From Neoroseomonas terrae (GTDB taxonomy: Bacteria; Pseudomonadota; Alphaproteobacteria; Acetobacterales; Acetobacteraceae), in NCBI RefSeq assembly GCF_018129025.1, contig NZ_JAAEDI010000010.1:62001-126000 (forward strand): a stretch of DNA of 64,000 nucleotides. Reading direction: 5' to 3'. A program made the translations under genes and the position numbers. Shown here piece after piece: positions 8,261-17,182 of this stretch (position 1 is its first letter; each line of letters begins with the position of its first letter). Below the pieces are notes generated by a model, which did not search any database, was not told where the DNA came from, and saw nothing but the letters and a program-made list of their open reading frames with translations.

Positions 8261-9216
8261 CAGTCGAGCCGCAAGTTGATGGCGCGGATCAACGTGCCCC
8301 AGCTCTCGCGCTCATTCTCGATCATGGTGCGAAACTCGTCCGGGTTGTTGCCGACGAGATCGGCCCCCTGGGCGGCAAACTGGTTGACCAGCGCCTCGGC
8401 GCGCTGCGCGCGATGCAGGGCCTCGATCTGGCGCATCAGAATCGGCCGCGGCGTCCCCTTTGGTGCGAAGGCACCGTACCAGTAGGAGATGGCGATGTTG
8501 CCATAACCCTGGTCGGCCAGCGGCCGCACACCGGGCAGCATCGGAACCTCACGGTCGGCGGTGATGCCGAGCGCCTTGATACGCCCCGCCGCCACCATCT
8601 CGGCATGCGCCGGCACGCCGTCGAAGGCCAGCTTGATGTCACCCGTCATCAGCAATTGCTGCATACCGAGCGAGCCGCGATAGGACACGTCCGACATGCG
8701 AATGCCCGTCACCTGCTTCATCCGCTCGCCGCAGAGATGGCCGATCGCGCCTGCATTGGCGCCATAGAGGATCGGTTGCGGCTGCGCATTCGCCCAGGTG
8801 ATCAGCTCCGGTATGGTGTCCGGCGCATCCTTGCTGACGTAGAGGACCATATGCGCGCGCATTGCCATGGTCATCGGCTCGAACTGCTCGAGCCGCACCG
8901 GCGGCGTCGAGTAGAGGTTGGGCAGCGTCGCGAAGGTGGAGGAGGAGGTCAGCAGGATCGTCTCGCCGTCCGGCCGCTGCTGCGCGACATGCTGCGCGGC
9001 GATCACCGTATTGCCACCGCTGCGATTGTCCACGACCACCGGCTGGTCGAGGATGGGCTGCATCGCATTCGCCAGGCGGCGCGCCAGGATGTCCGGCTCG
9101 CTGCCGCCGTTGAACGGCACGACGATGCGGATCGGGCGGCCCTGCGCCCGCGCGCGGCTGGTCAGGCCCAGAACGAGCGGTGCGGCGAGCAGGCTGCGCC
9201 GGGTTGTCGTGGTCAT
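8260..9216 (-). CDS. TTT-type (Bug/TctC) substrate-binding protein
   Basis: A 318-residue Bug-family receptor with a twin-arginine-like leader (TTTTRRSLLAAPLVL) cleaved after SRARAQ. Landmarks are RPIRIVVPFNGG, VVDNRSGGNTV, PDGETILLTSS, DVSYRGSLGMQQLL and MLPGVRPLADQG. Its ATG overlaps the stop of the acyl-CoA synthetase gene (ATGA) and its stop overlaps the SMP-30 start, so it is embedded in the operon rather than a separate unit. It is the second receptor of that operon; the first is at 14362-15366. Confidence 0.92.
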   Translation of the reverse strand: MTTTTRRSLLAAPLVLGLTSRARAQGRPIRIVVPFNGGSEPDILARRLANAMQPILDQPVVVDNRSGGNTVIAAQHVAQQRPDGETILLTSSSTFATLPNLYSTPPVRLEQFEPMTMAMRAHMVLYVSKDAPDTIPELITWANAQPQPILYGANAGAIGHLCGERMKQVTGIRMSDVSYRGSLGMQQLLMTGDIKLAFDGVPAHAEMVAAGRIKALGITADREVPMLPGVRPLADQGYGNIAISYWYGAFAPKGTPRPILMRQIEALHRAQRAEALVNQFAAQGADLVGNNPDEFRTMIENERESWGTLIRAINLRLD

Positions 9217-11315
9217 GTCGGCTTCCCCGTTCCGTGCCCTGGCTTGAAGGCGATCAACGCATCGAGCGCGCAGGCGCCGCTCTCGCGCACCAGGAATGGG
9301 TTGACCTCGACGCTGTCGATCTCACCCCGATGGGCGGCAGCGAAGCGCGAGAGGGCGCAGAGGGCGTCGACCAGCGCCGCGCGGTCGAGCGACGGGCCGC
9401 CGCGCCAGCCCTTCAGCAGTGTTGCGCCGCGCGAGGCGTCGATCAGTCTCTCAGCACGCTCCGGCATTAGCGGCGCGGAGGCGAAAGCCACGTCGCGGAA
9501 CAGCTCGACGGCCACGCCACCGAGGCCGAACATCACCATCGGGCCGAAGACCGGGTCGGTCAGCGTGCCGATGATCGTCTCTACGCCACCCCGCATCATC
9601 GGTGCGACCAGCACGCCATCCAGCTTTGCGTCCGGACGTGCGCTGCGCGCGCGGTTCATCAGCGTGGCAAAGCCGCTGCGGACGGCACCGGCATCCACGA
9701 CGTTCAGCAACACGCCGCCGATCTCCGTCTTATGCGGGATGTCGTCGGACAGGATCTTCATCACCACCGGATAGCCAAGGCGATCCGCCACCGCGGCGGC
9801 GTCATCCGCCGTGGTGCAGGCGTGTTCGGGCAACACGGGAAGGCCCGCCGCAGCGATCAGCGCCTTGGCCTGCGCCTCATTGGCGATGCCGAGGCCGAGC
9901 GGCTCGGCTTGCTCGACATCGGGGATGGGCTGGGCTTCGGTCTGCAGCCGGCGCAGGCCCGAAGCCCCCGCCACGGCCCGCACTGCCCGTGTGGGGTCCT
10001 CGAAGACAGGCACGCCCTGGGCCTCGAGTTGTTGGCGGACCTCGTCGATATGGGTCATGACGGCAACGACCGTTCGGTCCGGCTGATTGCGCCGGAGCGC
10101 GAGGAAGGCGCCCTCGATCTTCGGGAAGCGGCGGAGGTCACGGCCGAGATGGGCGAGATAGAAGAAGATCGCTCCAAGATCGGCGCCACCCATCATGGAC
10201 TGGCTGATCGTCTCGATCACATGCAGCCGGCCCGCGAGCTGGGCTGTCGTATCGATCGGGTTCCGCCCACCAGCCATAGGCTGCACGGCTCGGACGGCAT
10301 CGAGCGCCTCGGTTGCCAGTGGGGGCACGGACAGGCCGGCCTCGATGCAGGCATCGGCCATGAGCACGCCGATGCCGCCCGACACGCTGACAATGCCCGC
10401 GCTCGCCACCGGCGGCAGCGGCGCAATGGAGCAGACATAGGCGACGTCCAACATCTCCTCGATGGAGGAGACGCGCAGGGCGCCGCATTCGCGGAACACC
10501 GCGTCAATGACGCGGTCCTCGCCGGCCAGCGAGCCCGTATGCGTCGCCGCGGCGGCCGCGCCCACCTCCGTGCTGCCGACCTTCATGATGATGACCGGCT
10601 TGCGGCTGGCGGCAGCCTTCAGCAGCGCGCGGCGGAGGCCCTCGCCATTGCTGCACCCTTCGAGCGAGGCGCAGATGACGCGCGTACCGGGGTCCTCGAC
10701 CAGGTAGTCGATGGCCTCCGCAACATCGATGTCCACCTCGTTGCCGGTGGCGATGGCGCGGCTGATGCCAATGCCGCGGAAGCCTGCCACCGCGTAGATA
10801 TGCGACCCATAGGCGCCGGATTGCGTCGCGACGCCAACGCTGCCGGGTGGTGGCTTCGCCGTCGCAAGGAGACTCGAGAAGGTCCCGAAGAAGCCGTCGG
10901 GCGGGGAAATGCTGCCGAGGCAATTTGGCCCCGTCAGCCGGATGCCATGCGCGCGCGCCTGCTCCGCAAGCGCCGCCTGCATGGCGACACCCTCGCCGCC
11001 CTCCTCCGCGAAACCGGAGGACAGAACCTGCACATGCTTCACACCCTTCGCGGCGCAATCGTCGATGGCCTTCGCGACATGCTTCGCCGGCAACAGGATG
11101 AGCGCGCTGTCGGGCGTCTCCGGCAGGTCGGCGACGCTCGGCCAGGCGGGCAGGCCCTGCACCTCGGTCGCGCTCACATTGATCGGGTAGATGCGGCCCT
11201 GATAGCCGAGTTCCTTGAGATGTAGCAGCGTTCGACCGCCAAGCTTTTCCGGGTCGCCCGACGCGCCGACGACCGCGATCGACCGCGGCCTGAACATCTT
11301 TTCCAGCGGGTGCAT
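9213..11315 (-). CDS. ADP-forming acetate/acyl-CoA ligase family protein
   Basis: A 700-residue fused alpha-beta acyl-CoA synthetase (NDP-forming). The N-terminal CoA-binding domain starts RPRSIAVVGASGDPEKLGGR, followed by two succinyl-CoA-ligase-like domains (LTGPNCLG; THTGSLAG with the conserved His). A C-terminal ATP-grasp domain starts near residue 480 (AQAKALIAAAGLPVLP), with YPVVMKILSDDIPHKTEIGGV. It activates a carboxylic acid to its CoA ester, or conserves ATP from one. It lies between two acyl-CoA dehydrogenase genes and a TctC gene, so the carboxylate brought in by the receptor is a natural substrate. A clear paralogue is at 17963-20071. Confidence 0.92.
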   Translation of the reverse strand: MHPLEKMFRPRSIAVVGASGDPEKLGGRTLLHLKELGYQGRIYPINVSATEVQGLPAWPSVADLPETPDSALILLPAKHVAKAIDDCAAKGVKHVQVLSSGFAEEGGEGVAMQAALAEQARAHGIRLTGPNCLGSISPPDGFFGTFSSLLATAKPPPGSVGVATQSGAYGSHIYAVAGFRGIGISRAIATGNEVDIDVAEAIDYLVEDPGTRVICASLEGCSNGEGLRRALLKAAASRKPVIIMKVGSTEVGAAAAATHTGSLAGEDRVIDAVFRECGALRVSSIEEMLDVAYVCSIAPLPPVASAGIVSVSGGIGVLMADACIEAGLSVPPLATEALDAVRAVQPMAGGRNPIDTTAQLAGRLHVIETISQSMMGGADLGAIFFYLAHLGRDLRRFPKIEGAFLALRRNQPDRTVVAVMTHIDEVRQQLEAQGVPVFEDPTRAVRAVAGASGLRRLQTEAQPIPDVEQAEPLGLGIANEAQAKALIAAAGLPVLPEHACTTADDAAAVADRLGYPVVMKILSDDIPHKTEIGGVLLNVVDAGAVRSGFATLMNRARSARPDAKLDGVLVAPMMRGGVETIIGTLTDPVFGPMVMFGLGGVAVELFRDVAFASAPLMPERAERLIDASRGATLLKGWRGGPSLDRAALVDALCALSRFAAAHRGEIDSVEVNPFLVRESGACALDALIAFKPGHGTGKPT

Positions 11316-11325
11316 GGATCGTCCC

Positions 11326-12387
11326 TCAGGCCGCCGTGGCGATTAGGCGCTGTGCATGGAAACTACGGTCGCCATACTCGAACTCGGCCATCATGATGCG
11401 GCGCGCGAGGCGGATCGCCTGGAGCCCTTCGGTCATGCCCATGCCGCCATGGCACTGGATGGTGGATTGGGCGATGAAGCGGCCGGCCTCGCCGAGCCGC
11501 AGCTTGGCAAAGGCGATGTCACGCCAGGCATCCGGCGCGCCGGCCGCGGTGCTGCGCAGCGCATGCGTTACCAGGCCGCGAAGGTTCTCGTACTCCACAT
11601 ACATCTCGGCGACGCGATGGCGCAGCGCCTGATGCGTCGCGAGGGGCACACCGAACTGCACGCGGTTGAGAAGGTAGTCGATCGTCTGCTCCAGCAGCGC
11701 GCCGGCGGCTGAGACGGATTCGATGCAGGTCAGCAAGGCACCGACGTCACGCGCCTCCGCGGCGCGGCGAGTGACTTCGCCGCCGCATGCGAGCGTCTCG
11801 CCCGCGCCAGCGGTGAACCGCCAATCGGCGGAGGGCCGACCGTCGATGCGCTGGTAGCGGGTGATGGCCACGCCCGGCGCATCAGTCGCGATCAGCATAA
11901 GCGCATCACCCACCACGATCAGCGCGTGCGTCGGATCGGGTGGCGTCTCGATGCCGACAGCGGCGCCGGTCAGGCGGCCATCCGTCAGACGTAGCGCGTC
12001 GGCTTCGTCGTCGCGCGCAGCCTCAGCCGGAATCAGGGCGATGCGGAAGCGCCCTTCGGCCAGCGCCGACAACAGCGGCGGCTGATCCGCCAGCAGGTAT
12101 GGCAACACGCCGCAGGACGCCACGACCGGCAGCGGCAGGCCGCCTCGGCCCGCACCGCCCACGAGAGCAGCGAGATCCGACAGGTCCCCGCCCGCGCCGC
12201 CTGAATCCTCCGCGATCGCTGTCGTGATCCAGCCCAGCGCGGTGATGGCGTCCCAGTGCCGTCGCAGACACGCCGCCTGGTCGGCGGCGTCGGCGAGCTG
12301 CGCGAGCTCGCCATCCACCTCCAGCCCGATCTTGCAAGCCTGATCGAAGGCGTCGCCGCCGATGATGGGTTTCGCTGTGAAGGGCAT
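11326..12387 (-). CDS. Acyl-CoA dehydrogenase, short (partner of the next)
   Basis: A 353-residue acyl-CoA dehydrogenase family flavoprotein. The N-terminal helical domain (LRRHWDAITALGWITTAIAED, GGAGGDLSDLA) is recognisable, but the middle domain is divergent. The C-terminal domain is typical (NRVQFGVPLATHQALRHRVAEMYVE, QCHGGMGMTEGLQAIRLARR). It is shorter than the usual ~380-400 residues. The start at 12387 (MPFTAKP) lies four bases after the stop of the second dehydrogenase gene. Such unequal tandem pairs often form heteromeric dehydrogenases, as known for steroid side-chain FadE pairs, so I infer an alpha2beta2 complex with the 12392-13561 product. Confidence 0.87.
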   Translation of the reverse strand: MPFTAKPIIGGDAFDQACKIGLEVDGELAQLADAADQAACLRRHWDAITALGWITTAIAEDSGGAGGDLSDLAALVGGAGRGGLPLPVVASCGVLPYLLADQPPLLSALAEGRFRIALIPAEAARDDEADALRLTDGRLTGAAVGIETPPDPTHALIVVGDALMLIATDAPGVAITRYQRIDGRPSADWRFTAGAGETLACGGEVTRRAAEARDVGALLTCIESVSAAGALLEQTIDYLLNRVQFGVPLATHQALRHRVAEMYVEYENLRGLVTHALRSTAAGAPDAWRDIAFAKLRLGEAGRFIAQSTIQCHGGMGMTEGLQAIRLARRIMMAEFEYGDRSFHAQRLIATAA

Positions 12388-12391
12388 GGCG

Positions 12392-13561
12392 TCAGGACCC
12401 GAAGAGCTGCTTGGCGATAACGTTCTTCTGCACTTCGCTGCTGCCGCCGTAGATCGTACGGACGCGGCCATACATGTAGTTCTGCACCCACTCGATGCCC
12501 GGCGCCTCGGCATTGGCGCCCGAGGCATCGGTCGGGCGGAAGCGCGGCGCCAAGCGCTCACCCACGGCATCCAGCGCGATCTCGCCGACATGCTGATAGG
12601 TCACGCTGGTCGACAGCTTCAACACGGATGGCAACAGCCCGAGCGATCGGCCTTCCATCGTCGCCGCGATGGCTTCCTGGCCCAGCGCCTGCGCACCGCG
12701 CAGCTCGGCCTCGGCGAGCAGCAGGCGCTCTTCCAGCAGGCTGCGCTTCTGCGCATGCCGCGGTGCAGCAAGTTCCTCCGCAAGCAGGGCACGCGTACGC
12801 TCGAGGTTCCTCATCGCCGGAGCGACATTCGCCCCGCCGAGCCGCTCGCGCTCCAGCAGGAACTTCCCGTAGGTCCAGCCCTGGCCTTCCTCGCCCACGC
12901 GGTTCGCCACCGGCACGCGAACATTGTCGAGGAAGACCTCGTTCACATGGTGCCAGCCATCGATGGTGCGGATCGGACGGATGGTGATGCCCGGCGAGCT
13001 CAGCGGAATCAGCAACAGGCTGATGCCCTGCTGCTTCTTCGCCTCCTTCGAGGTACGCACCAGCGTGTACATCCAATCCGCCTCCTGCGCATGGGATGTC
13101 CAGGTCTTCTGGCCCTCGACGACATAGTCGTCGCCCTCGCGCCGCGCCGCGGTGCGCAGCGATGCCAGATCCGACCCGGCATTGGGCTCCGAATAGCCCT
13201 GGCACCACCAGTCCTTTCCGTTGAGGATGCCCGGCAGAAAGCGCTGCTTTTGCTCCTCCGACCCGTATTCGATGATGACGGGGCCGAGGTGCCGCAGACC
13301 GTGATGGTACTGCGGCGGGCAATCGCATTCCGCCATCACCTCGTCGAAGATGTGGCGCTGCTTCAGGTCCCATCCGGTGCCGCCATACTGCTTCGGCCAG
13401 CCCGGCGCCCCCCAGCCGTGCTCGAACAGGATCTTCTGCCAGGGATACCAGATCTTGCGCGACAACTTGCGATAGGTCGCAACGACCGCGCGGATCTCCG
13501 GCGGGCAGCGCGTCATTGCGAAGTCGCGGACTTCCTCGCGGAAGGCGTCGTAGTCCACCAT
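12392..13561 (-). CDS. Acyl-CoA dehydrogenase
   Basis: A 389-residue FAD-dependent acyl-CoA dehydrogenase. The family signature QGYSEPNAGSDLASL, the FAD-contact TWTSHAQEAD segment, and a C-terminal RTIYGGSSEVQKNVIAKQLFG are all present. It is separated by one base from the enoyl-CoA hydratase gene upstream and by four from the shorter dehydrogenase downstream, so they are co-transcribed and probably co-assembled. It should introduce the alpha,beta double bond into the acyl-CoA made by the synthetase. The acyl chain is unknown. Confidence 0.92.
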   Translation of the reverse strand: MVDYDAFREEVRDFAMTRCPPEIRAVVATYRKLSRKIWYPWQKILFEHGWGAPGWPKQYGGTGWDLKQRHIFDEVMAECDCPPQYHHGLRHLGPVIIEYGSEEQKQRFLPGILNGKDWWCQGYSEPNAGSDLASLRTAARREGDDYVVEGQKTWTSHAQEADWMYTLVRTSKEAKKQQGISLLLIPLSSPGITIRPIRTIDGWHHVNEVFLDNVRVPVANRVGEEGQGWTYGKFLLERERLGGANVAPAMRNLERTRALLAEELAAPRHAQKRSLLEERLLLAEAELRGAQALGQEAIAATMEGRSLGLLPSVLKLSTSVTYQHVGEIALDAVGERLAPRFRPTDASGANAEAPGIEWVQNYMYGRVRTIYGGSSEVQKNVIAKQLFGS

Positions 13562-13562
13562 G

Positions 13563-14333
13563 TCAGCGCCCCTTGAAGACCGGCTTGCGCTTCTCGAGCT
13601 GCGCAGCGCGGGCCTCTTTCGCGTCCTCGGTCTTGGACAGCTCGTAGGTGAAGTTCTGCTCGAAGCGATAGGCGTCCTTGGGCGGCATCAGCTCCACCAT
13701 GTTGCAGCTGGTCTTGGCGTACTTGATGCCGAGCGGGCTCTTCGCCGCGATGCGCGCCGCCATCTTCATGGCCTCGGGCACCAGTTCCTCCGGCTTCCAG
13801 ACGGAATCCAGAACCCCGAGACGGTACAATTCCGACGCCGGCAGCCTGTCGCCGGTAAACATCAGGCGGCGCGCGAAGGATCGCGTGAAGAACTCATTCG
13901 CCATCGCTGCGCCGCCAGCGAGGCCGACGTCGATCTCCGGCATCGAGAAATAGGCGGTCTCGGAGGCCATCATGATGTCGCAGGCTGTCATCAGCCCGAA
14001 GCCGGCGCCGAGCGCCGCGCCGTTCACGGCTGCGACAACGGGCTTCGCGCATTCGCGGATCGCGTTGTTGGTCTCGCGCGTGATGCGGTTGTGGTGCCAG
14101 TAGGCGCCGGGGATCGTCGGATCCGGTCGCTGCTTCAGGTCGGCACCCGCCGAGAAGATCTTGCCCTGTCCCGTCAGCACCAGCACGCGGATGTCGTCGC
14201 GGTCATTGGCCAGATCGAATATCTGGATGATGCGGTCGCGAACCTCGGAATTGACCGCATTCACCGGCGGCCGATTCAGCGTGACGAGGCCGACGTAATC
14301 GGAGACTTCGAGCGTCACGACATCGGATGACAT
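13563..14333 (-). CDS. Enoyl-CoA hydratase/isomerase (crotonase) family protein
   Basis: A 256-residue crotonase. The oxyanion-hole segments are FSAGADLKQRPD and AAVNGAALGAGFGLMTACD; MPEIDVGLAGG carries a family acidic position. The hydration or isomerisation of an enoyl-CoA is the likely step after the dehydrogenases. It is a close paralogue of the gene at 20075-20845, sharing long identical stretches such as ETxNAIRECAKP and the FKGR end. It follows the receptor gene 14362-15366 by 28 bases. Confidence 0.92.
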   Translation of the reverse strand: MSSDVVTLEVSDYVGLVTLNRPPVNAVNSEVRDRIIQIFDLANDRDDIRVLVLTGQGKIFSAGADLKQRPDPTIPGAYWHHNRITRETNNAIRECAKPVVAAVNGAALGAGFGLMTACDIMMASETAYFSMPEIDVGLAGGAAMANEFFTRSFARRLMFTGDRLPASELYRLGVLDSVWKPEELVPEAMKMAARIAAKSPLGIKYAKTSCNMVELMPPKDAYRFEQNFTYELSKTEDAKEARAAQLEKRKPVFKGR

Positions 14334-14361
14334 TGCGTTGTGGTTTCCCTGATTGAAAGCG

Positions 14362-15366
14362 TCAGCCGGCCTGGATGCCGGCGCGGCGAATCACTTCGCC
14401 CCATTTCGCGGATTCGTTGCGCAGCATCGTGCCGAGCTCCTCGGGCGTGCTGGAGACGGGCGGGCTCGACCCCGAAGCCTGCATGCGCGCCTTCAGTTCC
14501 GGATCGGCGAGGACTTGCACCAGCGCCTCGTTCAAGCGCCGGATGATCGGTGTCGGCGTGCCTGAGCGCACGCAGATGTAGTTGATGACGCCGACCTCGA
14601 AGGCCGGGATCGTCTCAGCGATGGTCGGCACATCGGGCAGATCCGCCTGACGTTGCGCGCTGGTCACCCCGATGGCGCGCAGATGACCAGATTGCAGCAG
14701 AGGGACCATCGGGCCATAGGAATCAATCGACATCGTCACGCGCCCGGCCGCCACGTCTTGGAGCGCCGGCCCCGTGCCGCGATACGGCACGTGCGACATG
14801 CGGATGCCGGCCTCCATGCAGAGCAGCTCGCCGGCGAGGTGACTACCGGCGCCGACGCCGGAACTCGCGAAGCTCAGCTCGCCCGGCCGCGCCTTGGCCA
14901 GTGCGATGATCTCCGAGACACTGCGCGCAGGCACATCGCGGCTTACGGCCATGACATAGGTACCGCGCGTCAGCAGGCTGACCGGCGCGAAGTCGCGGTC
15001 TGGATCGTAAGGCAGCGACGCCATCAGGTGGCGGTTCGTGATCAGCGGGCCCGGCGTACCGTACAGCAGCGTGTAGCCATCGGCTGGAGCCTGAGCGACC
15101 GCGACGGTACCGATGGTGCCGCCGGCGCCGCCACGGTTCTCGACGACGATGGGCTGACCCAGCACGGCGGCCAGCGGCTCGGCGACCTGTCGGGCGTTCA
15201 AATCGGCGCCGCCGCCTGGTACGAAGGGAACGATCATCCGGATCGGCCGCGAGGGATAGGATTGGGCGAACGCGCTGGATGCGGATGCGGGAATGACGAT
15301 TGCGGCGCCGAGCAGAGCCCTACGTCGCGTCGCTGCTATGGTCAGGCGGCTTTCGGAACTGGCCAT
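14362..15366 (-). CDS. TTT-type (Bug/TctC) substrate-binding protein, first gene of acyl-CoA operon
   Basis: A 334-residue Bug-family receptor. I use Met at 15366 (MASSESRLT) because a GGAAGG-type ribosome site precedes it; a longer frame to 15408 would run into the operator. The signal ends SSAFAQ before SYPSRPIRMIVPFVPGGGAD. Other landmarks are VVENRGGAGGTIG, PADGYTLLYG, HVPYRGTGPALQD and LPDVPTIAE. A TetR-type palindrome at 15407-15424 lies 41 bases upstream of the start. The gene heads a seven-gene operon running to 7385. Confidence 0.92.
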   Translation of the reverse strand: MASSESRLTIAATRRRALLGAAIVIPASASSAFAQSYPSRPIRMIVPFVPGGGADLNARQVAEPLAAVLGQPIVVENRGGAGGTIGTVAVAQAPADGYTLLYGTPGPLITNRHLMASLPYDPDRDFAPVSLLTRGTYVMAVSRDVPARSVSEIIALAKARPGELSFASSGVGAGSHLAGELLCMEAGIRMSHVPYRGTGPALQDVAAGRVTMSIDSYGPMVPLLQSGHLRAIGVTSAQRQADLPDVPTIAETIPAFEVGVINYICVRSGTPTPIIRRLNEALVQVLADPELKARMQASGSSPPVSSTPEELGTMLRNESAKWGEVIRRAGIQAG

Positions 15367-15406
15367 GACTGTTTTCCTTCCCGCGCCGGCCGGTTCGTCA
15401 GCATGC

Positions 15407-15424
15407 ACTGATCGACCGGTCAGT
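15407..15424. promoter_or_regulatory. Inverted repeat, putative TetR operator (site 1)
   Basis: ACTGATCG-AC-CGGTCAGT: two 8-base arms around two bases, with one mismatch in the left arm. The same element recurs at four other places between 15541 and 23001. Its near edge is 41 bases upstream of the TctC start at 15366, the position of a repressor site over a promoter. The most likely binder is the TetR protein encoded at 21292-21915. Confidence 0.75.
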
Positions 15425-15540
15425 CATGAGAAGCATACTGGCGTTGCAGATGCGATCCTGCAAGACCCGCGTCCGCGCGCGTATATCGCGCTGCCCACGC
15501 GGCTTGCGGCGCACGGCGTCCGGCCCTAGATTTCACGTAA

Positions 15541-15558
15541 ATTGACCGAACGGTCAGG
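15541..15558. promoter_or_regulatory. Inverted repeat, putative TetR operator (site 2)
   Basis: TGACCG-AA-CGGTCA at 15543-15556 is a perfect 6-base inverted repeat of the same kind as site 1. It ends 34 bases before the start of the family-5 binding protein at 15593. With site 1 it brackets the divergent promoter region between the two transcripts. Confidence 0.75.
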
Positions 15559-15592
15559 CGCGCCTAGCGCCTTTAGGAGAGGAGATCGCCTG

Positions 15593-17161
15593 ATGCTTCG
15601 CATCAATCGCCGCTGGCTGCTCGGCCTGGCCGCACTGCCGTGGACGGCCGCCCTGGCCGGCGCGCAGACCCTGACGATGGGCGTCGGTGCCCCCGTCTCC
15701 TCGCTCGACCCGCACTATCACCTGCTCCGGTCGAACAACGAAGTCGGGCAGATGCTATTCGATAGCTTGGTCGTGACCGATGCCCGCGCTGCGCTGCGAC
15801 CAGGCCTCGCCGAGAGCTGGCGCGCGCTGAGCGACACGGTGTGGGAGTTCCGGCTGCGCGAGAATGTCCGCTTCCACGACGGCACACCCCTAACGACTGA
15901 TGATATTGCTTACACCTTCGAGCGCATCCCGCAGATGCGTGGTCCGGGCGCCTCCTTTTCCACGATGATCCGGCCCGTGCAGCGCCTGGAGATCGTCGAT
16001 GACCGCACCGTGCGCATGCACACCGCCGGCCCGGCGCCACTGCTGCCGACCTACCTCTCCCAAGTGATGATCGTCAGCCGCCGGCTGCATGCCGAGGCCA
16101 CAACGGCCGACTTCAACAGCGGCAAGTCAGCGATCGGCACCGGTCCTTTTCGGCTGGTCTCGCACGCGAATGGCGACCGCATAGTCATGGAACGCAACGA
16201 CCAGTACTGGGGCCCGAAGCCGCACTGGGCCCACCTGACCTACCGCATGATTACCAACGATGCAGCGCGCACAGCGGCGCTGCTGTCGGGTGATGTCGAC
16301 ATCATCGACCAGATCTCGACTAGCGACCTAGAACGGCTGCGCCGTGACAGCCGCTTCCATGTCGCGGAGACCACGAGTTTACGGGTCATGTATATCACGC
16401 TGGATGGCACACGGCAGCCGCCGGTTCCGCTGCTGACCGCAACAGGCGACCGCAACCCGCTCGCCGATCCACGCGTGCGCCAGGCTCTCGATCTGGCGAT
16501 CGACCGGCGCCAGCTCGTCGAACGCGTGATGGAAGGCGCTGCATTGGCGACCGCGCAATTCATGCCGCCGGACGCCTACAGCTACATACCGGATCGTCCG
16601 GTACCTGCCGCCGATGCCGCCGCAGCGCGCCGGCTACTGACCGAAGCCGGGTATCCGCAGGGGTTCCAGCTCACGCTGATGGGTTCCAACGACCGCTACA
16701 TGAACGATGCACGCGTGGTGCAGGCGGTCGGTCAAATGTGGACGCGCATCGGCGTACGCACGACGATCGAGGCTCAGCCCTATGCAACATTCATCGGCCG
16801 CGCGACGCGGCGCGAGGCGCCGGCCGCCTTGCTGACCTGGGGCAATTCGACCGGCGAGGTCTCGGTCCTGCTGAACTCGGTGCTGCGCACGCCGGACCGC
16901 GATCGCGGCCATGGCGCGGCGAACCGCCTGCTGTACTCCAACCCCGCAATGGATACGCTGGTTGCCCAGGCCGAGGTCGAGATGGACGATGCGAAGCGCG
17001 AGGACCTGCTGCGCCGCGCCAGCACCGTCGCGCTCGATGACCGCATGCTGGTGCCACTCTACCTGCAGAACGCGTTGTGGGCGATGCGCTCAGACCTGAC
17101 CTACGAGGCCCGGATGGACGAGCGAAACAACCCCACCGCAGTGACGCCCGCCGCGCGGTAA
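15593..17161 (+). CDS. ABC transporter substrate-binding protein, family 5 (peptide/nickel type)
   Basis: A 522-residue SBP_bac_5 protein. The signal peptide is MLRINRRWLLGLAALPWTAALAGAQ. Family landmarks are VSSLDPHYHLLRSNNEVGQMLFDSLV, LRPGLAESWRALSDTVWEFRLR, VRFHDGTPLTTDDIAYTFER and GTGPFRL. The start at 15593 follows AGGAGAGGAG at 15575-15584 by eight bases; a longer frame from 15542 would overlap operator site 2. It binds oligopeptides or other small organic solutes in the periplasm. No permease or ATPase genes are adjacent, so it is an orphan here. It is divergent from the acyl-CoA operon and shares its operator region, hence probably co-regulated with it. Confidence 0.9.
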   Translation: MLRINRRWLLGLAALPWTAALAGAQTLTMGVGAPVSSLDPHYHLLRSNNEVGQMLFDSLVVTDARAALRPGLAESWRALSDTVWEFRLRENVRFHDGTPLTTDDIAYTFERIPQMRGPGASFSTMIRPVQRLEIVDDRTVRMHTAGPAPLLPTYLSQVMIVSRRLHAEATTADFNSGKSAIGTGPFRLVSHANGDRIVMERNDQYWGPKPHWAHLTYRMITNDAARTAALLSGDVDIIDQISTSDLERLRRDSRFHVAETTSLRVMYITLDGTRQPPVPLLTATGDRNPLADPRVRQALDLAIDRRQLVERVMEGAALATAQFMPPDAYSYIPDRPVPAADAAAARRLLTEAGYPQGFQLTLMGSNDRYMNDARVVQAVGQMWTRIGVRTTIEAQPYATFIGRATRREAPAALLTWGNSTGEVSVLLNSVLRTPDRDRGHGAANRLLYSNPAMDTLVAQAEVEMDDAKREDLLRRASTVALDDRMLVPLYLQNALWAMRSDLTYEARMDERNNPTAVTPAAR

Positions 17162-17173
17162 CGCCGCGCGGCG
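17149..17173. terminator. GC-rich hairpin between convergent genes
   Basis: A 10-base stem (CGCCGCGCGG / CCGCGCGGCG) with a five-base TAACG loop overlaps the stop of the family-5 binding protein and lies 10 bases before the SDR stop. It could terminate both transcripts. There is no T-run on either side, so intrinsic termination would be imperfect. Confidence 0.4.
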
Positions 17174-17182
17174 TCAGTCGTG

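Noticed and set aside
15366..15408. Upstream start (15408) for the TctC gene
   Set aside because: It would put the start codon inside operator site 1 and lacks a ribosome site; the ATG at 15366 has one and precedes a normal signal peptide.
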